A stretch of DNA of 64,000 nt from Prevotella lacticifex (GTDB lineage Bacteria > Bacteroidota > Bacteroidia > Bacteroidales > Bacteroidaceae): the NCBI RefSeq assembly GCF_019973375.1, contig NZ_BPTV01000001.1, positions 2,249,104 through 2,313,103 of the forward strand, read 5' to 3'. The stretch's first letter is position 1. Every line of letters begins with the position of its first letter. The notes under the pieces are model-generated. The model was not told the DNA's origin. It did no database searches and saw only the letters and a program-made list of their open reading frames with translations. The translations under genes were made by a program, and so were the position numbers. Positions 54,004 to 62,988 of the stretch are shown piece after piece.

Positions 54004-54128
54004 GGATGCGTGCAACACATTAATTACCAATGGGTTGCCAACGTGATCATATAATCACAAACGCATTGTCAACGTTATCCCTTTGCAGGAGAAGATATGC
54101 GCGATCAAGACCGTCAGAAAAAAAATAG

Positions 54129-54156
54129 AGAGATTCGGTCGTAAGACCGAATCTCT
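54129..54156. repeat. 28-bp hairpin, member of a dispersed family
   Basis: AGAGATTCGGTC, loop GTAA, GACCGAATCTCT. Related hairpins: 53788-53820 (TTCGGTC..GACCGAA) and 56671-56690 (TCGGTC..GACCGA). Confidence 0.75.
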
Positions 54157-54346
54157 GTTGCGTCAGCCTGTTTTGAAGGTTTTCCTTTGTGTCAGCGCCA
54201 AGATCCGACGGAGGAGGATCTGCCATTTGGGGGTTGAGGGCGGTGAGAGGCTCAGCCTCTCACAAGCACTCAAACCACAAATGGCAAAGGGCGAAAGCCC
54301 TTGGTGCTGGCAACAGGGTTTTTATTGGTTTTGGTCTTAATTCATT
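54135..54346. repeat. Dispersed block A, copy 1 (with nested palindrome insert)
   Basis: Matches 56671-56826 nearly base for base except that this copy has an extra ~60-base segment (54222-54285). That segment is a nested inverted repeat: outer GCCATTTG/CAAATGGC and inner GTGAGAGGCT-C-AGCCTCTCAC. Arms GTCAGCGCCAAG and CTTGGTGCTGGC of the block also pair. Confidence 0.8.
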
Positions 54347-54538
54347 AACCGTTCTTCGTTCAAGGGAGTTACACTGTCAATGCGTCACCCTAAATTATGA
54401 TTGTCTATTTAACCGTTCTTCGTTCAAGGGCAGTACACTGCCAATGCGTTACCCCAAATCATCATTGTCTATTCAACCGTTCTTCGTTCAAGGGGGCCAC
54501 ACTGCCAATGCGTCACCCCCAAAATCATCATAGATAAA
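54347..54538. repeat. Three tandem copies of a 64-bp repeat
   Basis: Units start at 54347, 54411 and 54475, each opening AACCGTTCTTCGTTCAAGGG and containing ACACTGnCAATGCGTnACCC. The third copy and the next ~60 bases recur in inverted orientation at 62441-62570. Too long, too few and spacer-less for a CRISPR array. Confidence 0.85.
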
Positions 54539-54959
54539 CCATAATGAGCTGACAATCAGAATAGAAATTTATGTTTTAATAAAAAGTGATGAAGTCAGGA
54601 CACATATCGAAGGCTGTTCACAAGGTTAGGATTGGCAGAGGCCACGACCGCCTGAAAATTCAGAATAATCTTTACACGATTTCAATACATACCGTTTGGC
54701 CTTGCGAAACGGCCCATTTCGTGTCCTAAAACGGTCCGTTTCGCACTCCAAAACGAACCGTTTTAGAAGCCAAAATGACCAACTTTGTAATCCATTGATA
54801 ATCAATTAGTCACAGAGGTGGTACTTCCCAAGTTGTAATTTGAATTATCTTTACATCTAAATCACTATCCTGCGGTCTACAGACACTGACCGCGGCCTCG
54901 CTACTGACAAATACGATATGGTAGTGGACGATACCTAACTCTGTCTACCCACACCCTGC
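54539..54959. other. Gene-free stretch with CGTTTT/AAAACG-type repeats
   Basis: No gene. At 54700-54772 the motif family AAACGGnCC / AAAACGG / CCGTTTTAG recurs five times in both orientations (for example GAAACGGCCCATTTCG and AAAACGAACCGTTTTAG). This resembles intergenic repeats seen in Bacteroidota. The rest has nothing I recognise. Confidence 0.45.
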
Positions 54960-54967
54960 AAAAGAAT

Positions 54968-56281
54968 GGTTCATCCGACAAATCGTGTGATTTTGTCATT
55001 ATGCAAATTGAAAAGTCTTAACTTAAAATAGTCAATGTCCCGGTAGCCATAGGCGTTTCTCTTCAAGACTTTTATTTTATTGTTGATCCCTTCTACTTTT
55101 GCATTGCTTGTCCTACATTTGTAATAAGCCAGGATTCCAGTTCTGTAAGCGGCGATGGAATTACCCAGCTTTTCAAGGGTGGGAACTTTTGATTCCCGAG
55201 CCTGTTTTATCCAGTCATCCAGCACAGCTTCTCCTTCTTTATATGAGTCCTGCTTCCATACTTCTTGCAAGTATTCATTGAGAATGTAGGCTTTGCTCAG
55301 AGGTTCGTTCATCTTGATTACGTTATCCAATCTCTTCTTTTCATCCTCTGTAAAAATATCCTTATCATGGCGCAACAACAGCCAGCGCGTTCCCTTTATG
55401 ACTTTTCTTTTTTCTAAGTCCTTCTCTTGATTATAGACCTCTCTTCTGACTTTGTCCAAGGCTTCGCCTGCCAGTTTCTGCACATGGAAGTGATCGAAAA
55501 CGTGAATGGCATCAGGTAGGTTTTTCTTAATCGCAGAGATGAACGCAGCGGACATGTCTGAAGACACGGACTCTATCTTCGCGCCGCTTCTCTTCAATTT
55601 GGGCCAGAACTTCTTCAAAGAATCGATTCCTTTGCCATCTCCGACATGTATAATGGCACCACTCAACATGTCGACCACAATAGTCAGATAGACGTGTCCC
55701 TTCCTCAAAGCGAACTCATCAATACCAATGTGCTTGACATCCTTGATATCTATATGAGAAAACTTATGATTGAGATAGTTCTTGTGGATATCCTTCACCG
55801 TATCCCAACTCAGACCGAGATAGTGGGCTACATCTTTTATCGTCATTCTATGAAGCAGTTCTATCACGAGCCTTGCCAAACGATGTGTATAGCGCTGCTT
55901 GCCGGTAACGAAATGAAGATCCTCATAGACATCAGCACCACATGTCTTACACTTTAGACGACGCACCTTTACATGTAAGATTGATTGCTTGGTACCAATG
56001 TTGACACTGCGGATTTTACGAATCTTGAACCCGTTGCGTACGACAACGTGACTATGGCAACATTCACATCGAGTTTTTACATCTCTTTTTTGGATATGAT
56101 GAATAATAGTATTACCTTTGTACTCAGTCTTAGTGCATTCGAAGTCCCTGATTCCGTATGCATAATAGATATAGCTGGTGTCCATTTGTCTTGTTTTTTT
56201 TAATCACTTACAAAGGTAATGGATTTCCAGCTATTTTCTTTACATCATCCACACTTTATCACACGATTTGTCGGATGAACC
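54968..56281. mobile_element. Complete ISL3-family insertion sequence
   Basis: Ends are perfect 24-bp inverted repeats starting GGTTCATCCGACAAATCGTG (54968 inward; 56281 inward). Flanked by the 8-bp direct repeat AAAAGAAT (54960-54967 and 56282-56289), the target duplication size usual for ISL3. Total 1314 bp with one transposase gene. It sits inside repeat-rich non-coding DNA. Confidence 0.93.
54971..56185 (-). CDS. ISL3-family transposase
   Basis: 404 residues. N-terminal zinc finger (RCECCHSHVVVRNG and RLKCKTCGADVYED), HTH region (TIKDVAHYLGLSWDTVKDI), and DDE core (HIGIDEFALRKGHVYLTIV, VSSDMSAAFISAI, NAKVEGINNKIKVLKR with the final Glu). The stop lies inside the left terminal repeat. Frame is intact, so the copy may be active. 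Confidence 0.95.
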   Translation of the reverse strand: MDTSYIYYAYGIRDFECTKTEYKGNTIIHHIQKRDVKTRCECCHSHVVVRNGFKIRKIRSVNIGTKQSILHVKVRRLKCKTCGADVYEDLHFVTGKQRYTHRLARLVIELLHRMTIKDVAHYLGLSWDTVKDIHKNYLNHKFSHIDIKDVKHIGIDEFALRKGHVYLTIVVDMLSGAIIHVGDGKGIDSLKKFWPKLKRSGAKIESVSSDMSAAFISAIKKNLPDAIHVFDHFHVQKLAGEALDKVRREVYNQEKDLEKRKVIKGTRWLLLRHDKDIFTEDEKKRLDNVIKMNEPLSKAYILNEYLQEVWKQDSYKEGEAVLDDWIKQARESKVPTLEKLGNSIAAYRTGILAYYKCRTSNAKVEGINNKIKVLKRNAYGYRDIDYFKLRLFNLHNDKITRFVG

Positions 56282-56289
56282 AAAAGAAT

Positions 56290-56878
56290 CATTAATACAT
56301 GACCGATATATCGAAAAACATCGGGCATGAGCGATGGTCGTTTGCATGGGGCGGCATTGTAGCCATCTGCAACATGCAGACACATTTCCGTTCATTGATT
56401 ATATTCTGTGGTTTCTCATTGCAACGGAAAGCCCCGATGGGGCTGGTAGTGACCAGAGAGAAGAACACCCTCGCAAAGCCGCAAAGACCGCAAAGGATAT
56501 GCCAAAGAACATGAAAAATCCTTCGCGGAATCATTGCGGTCTTGGCGGCTTAGCGAGAAAGAGATTACGAACTGCACTTAAACACTTGCAGAAACAGCCT
56601 TTATGGCCGTCCTCTATCTTCGGACAAGCGGCACAGTGCAGTTGCAGGGGCGACCTTTATGGCCGTCCGGTCGGTCGTAAGACCGAATCTTTGTGACGTT
56701 AGCCTGTTTTGAAGGTTTTCCTTTGTGTCAGCGCCAAGATCCGACGGAGTAGGATCTGCCTGGCAAAGGGCGAAAGCCCTTGGCGCTGACAACAGGGTTT
56801 TATTGGTTTTGGTCTTAATCTATTAATGACAAGTTATTAAGTCAGGACTGCTCGGCAGTGCTGCTGAGGGGCTCGGTG
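56290..56878. other. Repeat-rich gene-free region
   Basis: Holds dispersed block A copy 2 (56671-56826), which includes 12-bp arms GTCAGCGCCAAG/CTTGGCGCTGAC forming a hairpin, and two copies of CCTTTATGGCCGTCC (56598 and 56653). Phrases such as CGCAAAGCCGCAAAGACCGC look like common intergenic repeats. No gene supported. Confidence 0.5.
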
Positions 56879-57331
56879 CTACATATCGTCGTCCCAATCG
56901 TCATCATCGTCAAAGCCGAACATGGCGGCCTCGCCGAAAGCATCCATCTGCCGACGCTCCTTCTTCGTGGGACGGCCGGTGCCACGGGCACGGTCGACGA
57001 ATCCGCTGATGCGGCTCATCTCTAAAATCTCATACTGTTTCTTGTCCGTAACGTTCTCGTAGACCGACGGGATGAGCTTGGCACCGACACGCTGTTCGAT
57101 GCATGCCAACACCTTGAAGGAATACGTTATCGGCGGTTTGCGGACGTTGACGACCTCGCCGGCCTTGATATTGTGGCTCGGTTTCAAAGTGACGCCGTCG
57201 ATGGTGACACGTCCGTTCTTACAGGCATCGGCGGCCATGCTGCGTGTCTTGAATATGCGCGCTGCCCACAGCCATTTGTCGAGGCGTGCCGATTCGCCGG
57301 CCTTGGGCATACGCAGTGTTTTCTCTGCCAT
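56879..57331 (-). CDS. S4-domain RNA-binding protein (Hsp15-like)
   Basis: 150 residues. S4 domain RLDKWLWAARIFKTRSMAA...NGRVTIDGVTLKPSHNIKAGE, as in Hsp15, which binds free 50S subunits carrying a stuck nascent chain. The tail is basic and then acidic (FGFDDDDDWDDDM). pth lies just upstream in the same direction; both handle stalled translation, so the pairing makes sense. Confidence 0.88.
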   Translation of the reverse strand: MAEKTLRMPKAGESARLDKWLWAARIFKTRSMAADACKNGRVTIDGVTLKPSHNIKAGEVVNVRKPPITYSFKVLACIEQRVGAKLIPSVYENVTDKKQYEILEMSRISGFVDRARGTGRPTKKERRQMDAFGEAAMFGFDDDDDWDDDM

Positions 57332-57365
57332 ATAATCTCCTTTCTGTAGTTAAGGGTCTCAGGCC

Positions 57366-57944
57366 CTATTTGACCTTCTTGCCCTTGACGTTAAACTGAT
57401 TCATGGTCACGTCGATGCCCTGAAGGACAAAGCTGCGGATGATGTCGACAGCGGTATCGATGGTGGGCTGAAGCGTTTTCATGTCCTCGGGGCTGTAGTG
57501 ACCGAGCACCCAGTCGATTTGTCCGCCACGCGGATAGTCGTTGCCGATACCTATGCGCAGCCGTGAAAAATTCTGGCCAATAAGCTGGATGATATGCCCT
57601 AAGCCGTTATGACCACCGTTGGAACCGCTGCCCTTGAGCCGGAACTGTCCCAACGGCAGGGCCACATCGTCGGAGATGACCAACAGCCGTTTCTGGTCGA
57701 TGTTCTCCTTGTTTAGCCAGTAGCGCACGGCATTGCCGCTGAGATTCATGAAGGTGGTGGGCTTCAGCAGAAATACCTTCCGTCCTTTTATCGACGTCTC
57801 GGCCACGAAACCATAGCGGCGGTCGTCGAAGACGGCACCGGAGGCCTCAGCAAAGGCATCGAGAACCATAAATCCTGTGTTGTGGCGCGTTCCGGCGTAC
57901 TCGCTGCCGGGATTGCCTAATCCACAAATCAAATACTTGTCCAC
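57366..57944 (-). CDS. pth: Peptidyl-tRNA hydrolase
   Basis: 192 residues, GTG start (GTG GAC AAG TAT). Motifs: [19 protein letters not shown] (catalytic His and Asn), [34 protein letters not shown] and [12 protein letters not shown]. It frees tRNA from dropped peptidyl-tRNA. Length and motifs are complete. It lies after a terminator-like hairpin that separates it from rplY. Confidence 0.95.
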   Translation of the reverse strand: MDKYLICGLGNPGSEYAGTRHNTGFMVLDAFAEASGAVFDDRRYGFVAETSIKGRKVFLLKPTTFMNLSGNAVRYWLNKENIDQKRLLVISDDVALPLGQFRLKGSGSNGGHNGLGHIIQLIGQNFSRLRIGIGNDYPRGGQIDWVLGHYSPEDMKTLQPTIDTAVDIIRSFVLQGIDVTMNQFNVKGKKVK

Positions 57945-57966
57945 TTGAATAAAGGTAAAAAATAAA

Positions 57967-58035
57967 AAGGTAAAAAAGTGGAGAGTCCTGCCGGCACATA
58001 CTGCCCCGGTGCGGACTTTTCCACTTTTTTACCTT
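57967..58035. terminator. Two-way terminator between rplY and pth
   Basis: Arms AAGGTAAAAAAGTGGAGAGTCC-like (57967-57988; first 20 AAGGTAAAAAAGTGGAGAGT) and the matching GGACTTTTCCACTTTTTTAC (58013-58032) pair over ~22 bp with one or two mismatches. The A and T runs on both sides let it work in either direction. It follows the rplY stop by 16 bases. Confidence 0.7.
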
Positions 58036-58050
58036 CTTAATGCTTATTAA

Positions 58051-58698
58051 TTACTTGCTCTCCTCAGCAGCTGCATCAGCGGTCTCGCCGTCAGCAGCCT
58101 CTGTGTCATCAGCGGCAGCTGAAGAATCGACAGCCTGACGAGTCATCTTCACGGAGCAAACGACAACCTCCTTAGGAGTAGAGAGCTCAAGACCCTCGAA
58201 CGACAGGTCGCCGACCTTGATGCTCTTGCCAAGGCGAAGAGAGGTGACATCGATGTCGAGGTGCTCAGGAATGTTCTGATAAGGAGCGGTAACGTCAATC
58301 TTACGGATAGAGAGGTTCATACGACCACCGTCGCGAACACCCTGTGCAAGGCCGTTGAGCTTAACAGGAACGCCGATGGTGATAGGCTTCTCGTCGTTGA
58401 CCTCGTAGAAGTCGACGTGGAGCAGAGCATCGGTAACGGGGTGGAACTGCAGCTCCTTGAGGATGGCTGGATGGCTCTCACCGTCGATGTTAAGGTTCAC
58501 AACGTAGATGTGGGGAGTGTAGACAAGCTTGCGGAGCTCGCTCATAGGAGAGGCGAAAGCCAATGCTACCGGCTTGCCGTTCTCGTCCTTCTTCTCACCA
58601 TAGATGTTGCAAGGAACCATGCCCTGCTTGCGGAGGGCCTTCGAAGCTTTCTTTCCAAGGTCTGTGCGCTTCTGACCTGAAACTGTAATCTCTTTCAT
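58051..58698 (-). CDS. rplY: Ribosomal protein L25 (Ctc type)
   Basis: 215 residues: the two-domain L25/Ctc form. N-terminal 5S-rRNA-binding domain (GQKRTDLGKKASKALRKQGM, VPCNIYGEKKDENG), C-terminal TL5-like beta domain (PVKLNGLAQGVRDGGRMNL), and a long Ala/Glu-rich tail. Binds 5S rRNA in the 50S subunit. Confidence 0.94.
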   Translation of the reverse strand: MKEITVSGQKRTDLGKKASKALRKQGMVPCNIYGEKKDENGKPVALAFASPMSELRKLVYTPHIYVVNLNIDGESHPAILKELQFHPVTDALLHVDFYEVNDEKPITIGVPVKLNGLAQGVRDGGRMNLSIRKIDVTAPYQNIPEHLDIDVTSLRLGKSIKVGDLSFEGLELSTPKEVVVCSVKMTRQAVDSSAAADDTEAADGETADAAAEESK

Positions 58699-58781
58699 TT
58701 TGTGTTACTCTAAAATTAAGATTTGAATAATTAGTGCCTTAATTCACCATCACACGAGAGTGCTAAGCAATAAAGCGGGTG

Positions 58782-58812
58782 CAAAGGTAGTGTTTTTTTG
58801 TGAACAAACAAA
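58782..58812 (-). promoter_or_regulatory. rplY promoter
   Basis: Minus strand -7 TACCTTTG (58789-58782) and -33 TTTG (58812-58809), 19-base spacer. The ATG is 83 bases downstream. Confidence 0.65.
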
Positions 58813-58829
58813 AAAATGCCGGCCATTTC

Positions 58830-58860
58830 TTGCAAATGTGACTAAAAACTCATACATTTG
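58830..58860 (+). promoter_or_regulatory. nusB-cluster promoter
   Basis: -33 TTG (58830-58832) and -7 TACATTTG (58853-58860), 20-base spacer, 42 bases before the nusB start. Divergent from the rplY promoter. Confidence 0.65.
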
Positions 58861-58902
58861 CATATTCTAAGCGAAAGAAAATATACATCAACGTAAATTA
58901 TA

Positions 58903-59883
58903 ATGATCAACAGAGAATTAATTCGCGTCAAGATAGTCCAGTTAACCTATGCATACTATCAGAACGGCGACGGCAACATTGACAAGGCTGAGAAGGAACT
59001 GCTCTTCAGCCTGTCGAAGGCCTATGACCTCTACAACTACCTGTTGGAGCTCATCGTGGCTGTCACCAACGAAGAGAGGCACCGCATTGCAATCGCAAAG
59101 CAGAGGGCAGCGCGCGAGGGAACGGAGGCTCCCTCAGAGAAATTCATCAACAACAAGTTTGCCTTGCAGCTTGAGAACAACAAGCAGCTCAACAGTTTCA
59201 TCGAAGATAAGAATCTGACATGGGATAACGACATTGAGGCCGTCAGGAAAATCTGCGACCAGATAGAGCAGAGCACCTTCTATAAGGAGTATATGGATGC
59301 CGACGACGACAGCTATGATGCCGACCGCGAGATCTGGCGGAAGATTTACCGCACGCTCATTCAGGAGAACGCCGATCTCGACGCTGTACTGGAGGATAAG
59401 AGCCTGTACTGGAACGACGACAAGGAGATTGTCGACACATTCGCCATTAAGACCATCAAGCGTTTCGATCCCAAGGAAGGGGCCGATCAGGAACTCCTGC
59501 CCGAATATAAGGACGAGGAGGACCGCGAGTTTGCCATCAAGCTCTTCCGTGCCACTATCCTCAATGCCGATACCTACCAGCGCTATATGAGCGACGCAGC
59601 CCGCAACTGGGATTTTTCGCGTCTGGCCTACATGGATGTCATCATCATGCAGATTGCCATTGCCGAGATGATCAACTTCCCGAATATCCCGGTGAACGTG
59701 ACCATCAACGAGTTTGTGGAACTGGCAAAGCTCTACAGCACACCGAAGAGCGGACGCTTCATCAACGGTATGCTCGATGCCATAGCACGCTATCTCAACG
59801 AGACGGGCAAGATTTTCAAGCCCATGGCGCAGCGCAAGCAGGGACCGAACAAAGATAATAACAAAAGACAATTTAAAAACTAA
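58903..59883 (+). CDS. nusB: Transcription antitermination factor NusB
   Basis: 326 residues. The C-terminal part has the NusB core (RLAYMDVIIMQIAIAEMIN, VTINEFVELAKLYSTPKSG, RFINGMLDAIARYL). The N-terminal ~180 residues are an extra charged helical region normal in Bacteroidota NusB, about twice the length of E. coli NusB. It binds boxA RNA with NusE in rRNA antitermination. First gene of the cluster with yajC, ybbR and coaE. Confidence 0.92.
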   Translation: MINRELIRVKIVQLTYAYYQNGDGNIDKAEKELLFSLSKAYDLYNYLLELIVAVTNEERHRIAIAKQRAAREGTEAPSEKFINNKFALQLENNKQLNSFIEDKNLTWDNDIEAVRKICDQIEQSTFYKEYMDADDDSYDADREIWRKIYRTLIQENADLDAVLEDKSLYWNDDKEIVDTFAIKTIKRFDPKEGADQELLPEYKDEEDREFAIKLFRATILNADTYQRYMSDAARNWDFSRLAYMDVIIMQIAIAEMINFPNIPVNVTINEFVELAKLYSTPKSGRFINGMLDAIARYLNETGKIFKPMAQRKQGPNKDNNKRQFKN

Positions 59884-59898
59884 GAACAGTAGTAAATA

Positions 59899-60231
59899 AT
59901 GAACACAGCATTCTTACTCGCAGCCCAGCAGGCTCAGCAGCAGGGCAGCGCATGGCCAATGATCATAATGATGGTGGCTGTTTTCGCCATCATGTGGCTC
60001 TTCATGATTCGTCCTCAGCAGAAAAAGCAGAAGGAAATCAGAAAGTTCCAGAACTCACTGAAGGAAGGCGACCGCGTCGTCACCGGCGGTGGCGTATTCG
60101 GAACAGTGAAGCGCATCAACCTCACCGACAATACTATCGACATCGAGATCGCACGCGGTGTAACCATCACCGTCGACAAGGGCTACGTATTCCAGAGCCC
60201 GGCCGACAACGTGCAGCCCGCTAACAAGTAA
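59899..60231 (+). CDS. yajC: Sec translocase accessory protein YajC
   Basis: 110 residues. One membrane helix (AWPMIIMMVAVFAIMWLFMI), then RPQQKKQKEIRKFQNSLKEG and DRVVTGGGVFGTVKRI, the YajC signature. Works with SecDF in the inner membrane. 15 bases after nusB. Confidence 0.95.
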   Translation: MNTAFLLAAQQAQQQGSAWPMIIMMVAVFAIMWLFMIRPQQKKQKEIRKFQNSLKEGDRVVTGGGVFGTVKRINLTDNTIDIEIARGVTITVDKGYVFQSPADNVQPANK

Positions 60232-60237
60232 TCAGTT

Positions 60238-61245
60238 ATGGGCTTCAGGCTGTCGGAAGTATATGATGCATGCAGGAGATTCTTACGGAGAATAATCAGT
60301 CGAGAGTTCCTCGTATTCTTGTTTTTCCTGTTCCTCAGCGGCAGTTTCTGGCTGATAATAACGCTCAACGAGACCTATGAGCGTGAGGTGACATTAAGGA
60401 TAGAGCTTACCAACGTACCGCGCAATGCTGTCATCACCACCGATGTGAGCGACACCATCCACGCCGTGGTGCGCGACAAGGGCTATATGATAGCCACTTA
60501 TCTATACGGTAACCACTTCACACCCATAAGGTTGAACTTCCAGCAGTACGCCGACGGAAAGGGGCACGGCACGATTCCCGTGGCCGACATCCAGAAGTAT
60601 ATCAACCAACAGCTCTACGGCTCGACAAAGCTCGTCTCGGTAAAGTCGGACAACATAGAGTTCTATTATAACTATGGTGAGCGGAAGAGGGTTCCGGTGC
60701 GGCTGTTGGGAAACGTCAATCCCGGCAGCACGTACTACCTTGCGCAGACGCAGTTCACCCCTGACAGCGTGACTGTTTATGCCGCGCCGGGCGAACTCGA
60801 CAATATCCGGGCGGCCTACACCGTCAGACAGAATATCAACGGCCTGTCATCGCCGCGCACCATGCGGATGGCTTTGCGCAAAATCAAGGGGGCAAAATTT
60901 GAGCCCGATGTCGTGACGGTACGCCTCTTCCCCGATGTGCTTACCGAGGAGGTGGTGGAAGTGCCCATCGAACCCATCAACGTCCCTAAGGACAAGGTGT
61001 TGCGGATATTCCCGCCGAAGATAGGAGTGAAATTCGTCGTCGGTGTCAACCAACTGAGGGCCATGCCTAAGGATGAGGTTACTAAAGCCTTGCTGCCCAA
61101 GGGGTTCAAGGTGATAGTCGACTATAAGGAGATTGAAACAAAGGGTGGCGACCGCTGCCATATCTATGTTGGAGCCTCGCCGGCTAACGTACGTAACGCA
61201 CGCCCAGTGACTGACGAGGTCGATTATCTTATTGAAACGAGATGA
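60238..61245 (+). CDS. YbbR-domain (CdaR-like) membrane protein
   Basis: 335 residues. One N-terminal membrane helix (FLVFLFFLFLSGSFWLIITL) followed by YbbR-type beta domains facing outward (REVTLRIELTNVPRNAVIT, KRVPVRLLGNVNPGSTYYL, TEEVVEVPIEPINVP). In Firmicutes this domain regulates diadenylate cyclase; here no cyclase gene is adjacent, so that role is not implied. The stop overlaps the coaE start (ATGA). Confidence 0.85.
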   Translation: MGFRLSEVYDACRRFLRRIISREFLVFLFFLFLSGSFWLIITLNETYEREVTLRIELTNVPRNAVITTDVSDTIHAVVRDKGYMIATYLYGNHFTPIRLNFQQYADGKGHGTIPVADIQKYINQQLYGSTKLVSVKSDNIEFYYNYGERKRVPVRLLGNVNPGSTYYLAQTQFTPDSVTVYAAPGELDNIRAAYTVRQNINGLSSPRTMRMALRKIKGAKFEPDVVTVRLFPDVLTEEVVEVPIEPINVPKDKVLRIFPPKIGVKFVVGVNQLRAMPKDEVTKALLPKGFKVIVDYKEIETKGGDRCHIYVGASPANVRNARPVTDEVDYLIETR

Positions 61246-61808
61246 AAGTAGCCATCACGGGAGGAATAGGAAGCGGAAAGTCGTTCGTATGCAGGCAGTT
61301 ACGCGATTTCGGCATCAAAGTCTACGACTGCGACGACGGGGCCAAGCGCCTTCTGCGGTCGTCGACGGAGTTGCAGGAAAAGCTGATGGCTGTCGTCGGC
61401 CGTGACCTATATAATAATGGTATACTGCAGAAACGCATTCTCGCCGAGTATATTCTCCTTAGCAACGACAATGCCCAACGCATTGACGACATCATCCATC
61501 CGGCTGTAGCCGCCGACTTCCAACGCAGCGGTCTCGACTGGCTCGAGAGCGCGATATTCTTCGACAGCGGCTTCGACCGCCGCGTGCATGTCGACAAGGT
61601 CGTGTGCGTCACGGCACCGCAGGAGGTGAGAATAGCCCGGATTATGCACCGCGACGGCATATCACGGGCGAGAGCCCTCGAATGGATCGGCCGCCAACTG
61701 CCGCAAGATGAGGTTGTCAGACGTTCCGACTACGAGATAGTCAACGACGGTAAGGCCGATGTAGGACAACAATTAATATCCTTATTAAAAGAAAAATTAT
61801 CATTTTAA
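61242..61808 (+). CDS. coaE: Dephospho-CoA kinase
   Basis: 188 residues. P-loop AITGGIGSGKSFVCRQL, then YDCDDGAKRLLRSS, NDNAQRIDDIIHPAVAADF, FFDSGFDRRVHVDKVVCV and RIMHRDGISRARALEWIGRQ. Last step of coenzyme A synthesis. The Bacteroidota arrangement with yajC and ybbR supports the call. Confidence 0.94.
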   Translation: MKVAITGGIGSGKSFVCRQLRDFGIKVYDCDDGAKRLLRSSTELQEKLMAVVGRDLYNNGILQKRILAEYILLSNDNAQRIDDIIHPAVAADFQRSGLDWLESAIFFDSGFDRRVHVDKVVCVTAPQEVRIARIMHRDGISRARALEWIGRQLPQDEVVRRSDYEIVNDGKADVGQQLISLLKEKLSF

Positions 61809-61815
61809 TATATCA

Positions 61816-62286
61816 ATGCAACAGACAATTTTAGCAATATCTGGGAAACCAGGACTTTACAAGCTCGTCAGCAGAGGTAAGATGAACCTCATCGTCGAGG
61901 CTCTCGACGATACCCACAAACGCATACCGGCATTCGCCACCGATAGGGTGACATCGCTTGCCGACATAACAATGTTCACCGAAAGCGAGGACCTGCCATT
62001 AGGAACAATCCTCGCACGCGTCCGCGACAAGGAAGGTGCCAAGAAGGCCTCCATCAACTGGCGCAAGGCATCGGCAAAGGAACTCCAGGACTATTTCGCA
62101 AGTGTGGTTCCTGATTTCGACCGCGACCGTGTACACAACTCCGACATTAAGAAACTCCTTCAGTGGTACAACATCCTCGTTGCTGCCGGCATCACCGACT
62201 TCGAGGAAAGCATGTCGCAGACCGAAGGCGACAATATCGCTGACCGCGACGACGAGGCCGCACAGCCTGCCGAGAGCAAGGAGTAA
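61816..62286 (+). CDS. DUF5606-type conserved protein
   Basis: 156 residues. Opening QQTILAISGKPGLYKLVSRG and the VEALDDTHKRIPAFATDRV block are typical of a Bacteroidota-wide protein that sits after coaE. Small beta-rich N-terminal domain, then KKLLQWYNILVAAGI and an acidic tail. No function known. 7 bases after coaE, so last gene of the cluster. Confidence 0.78.
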   Translation: MQQTILAISGKPGLYKLVSRGKMNLIVEALDDTHKRIPAFATDRVTSLADITMFTESEDLPLGTILARVRDKEGAKKASINWRKASAKELQDYFASVVPDFDRDRVHNSDIKKLLQWYNILVAAGITDFEESMSQTEGDNIADRDDEAAQPAESKE

Positions 62287-62313
62287 TTAGCCAAAAGCAC
62301 AATAACTGAAAAC

Positions 62314-62388
62314 CCTTCCCGCTGTCCCCCAAGGCCATCATTGTGGCGGTTACGGCCAAGCCCGTGACACCTGCGGACAACGGGAAGG
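62314..62388. terminator. Hairpin after the nusB cluster
   Basis: CCTTCCCG-C-TGTCC (62314-62327) pairs with GGACA-A-CGGGAAGG (62375-62388). The loop is ~47 bases. No strong T run follows on the plus strand, so termination may be weak. Confidence 0.45.
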
Positions 62389-62440
62389 ATTCCCCCTACC
62401 CTCCTCACTACTAATACCTTTAGCTCATCAAACCGACACC

Positions 62441-62570
62441 TAACTTCATCACTTTTCAATAAAACATAAATCTCTAATTTGATTATCAGATCATTATGGT
62501 TTATCTATGATGATTTGGGATGACACATTGGCAGTACCCCCTTGAAAAAAAACGGTTAAATAAACAATCA
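62441..62570. repeat. Inverted copy of the 54.5-kb repeat
   Basis: Read on the minus strand this matches 54463-54599: shared blocks include AAATCATCATAGATAAACCA, CAAGGGGG, CTGCCAATG and ATTTATGTTTTA. Differences are scattered, so the copies diverged after a duplication. Only one 64-bp unit is present here. Confidence 0.85.
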
Positions 62571-62616
62571 TGAGTCCACTTTAAAAAGTCAGCGAGCTTT
62601 CAATTTATAAGTATTA

Positions 62617-62988
62617 GTGATAAAACAAACCATAGAATTGGCCCGTGAATCTCAATTTACAAGATTAGAAGGTTCAGCCGAAGCCTACCGGGCATCGGAG
62701 GTGTTCTCGGGGTTCAAGAATATTGTGGAGTTGGAGGAATGGCAATGGCCAACGGCAATCAATAAAACGGTGATGCCGTCAGGTTCGTACAAGGTCTACG
62801 GAGAAAACGGTACACTGCATATCGAGGCTGACGGCAGCGGCAATGGCAAATTCATAACAGTCAGAGTCTACAGCATCAGCGGTTCAGCGGTATGGACAGG
62901 CAGAATGACTGACAGCGTGGAGATACAACTGCCAAAAGGATTCTATGTTGTTCGTATTGGTAATACGACTCGCAAAATATCAATTTAA
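62617..62988 (+). pseudogene. Remnant of a T9SS-secreted protein
   Basis: A 123-residue frame with a GTG start and no signal peptide. The second half is a T9SS-type C-terminal domain (GSYKVYGENGTLHIEADGS, FITVRVYSISGSAVWTG, LPKGFYVVRIGNTTRKISI). The first ~40 residues do not form a known domain. Without export signal it cannot reach the T9SS, so it is probably the 3' end of a larger gene whose front was lost near the 62.5-kb repeat. Confidence 0.6.

Noticed and set aside
54347..54538. CRISPR array
   Set aside because: Units are contiguous 64-bp copies without unique spacers and no cas gene is near.
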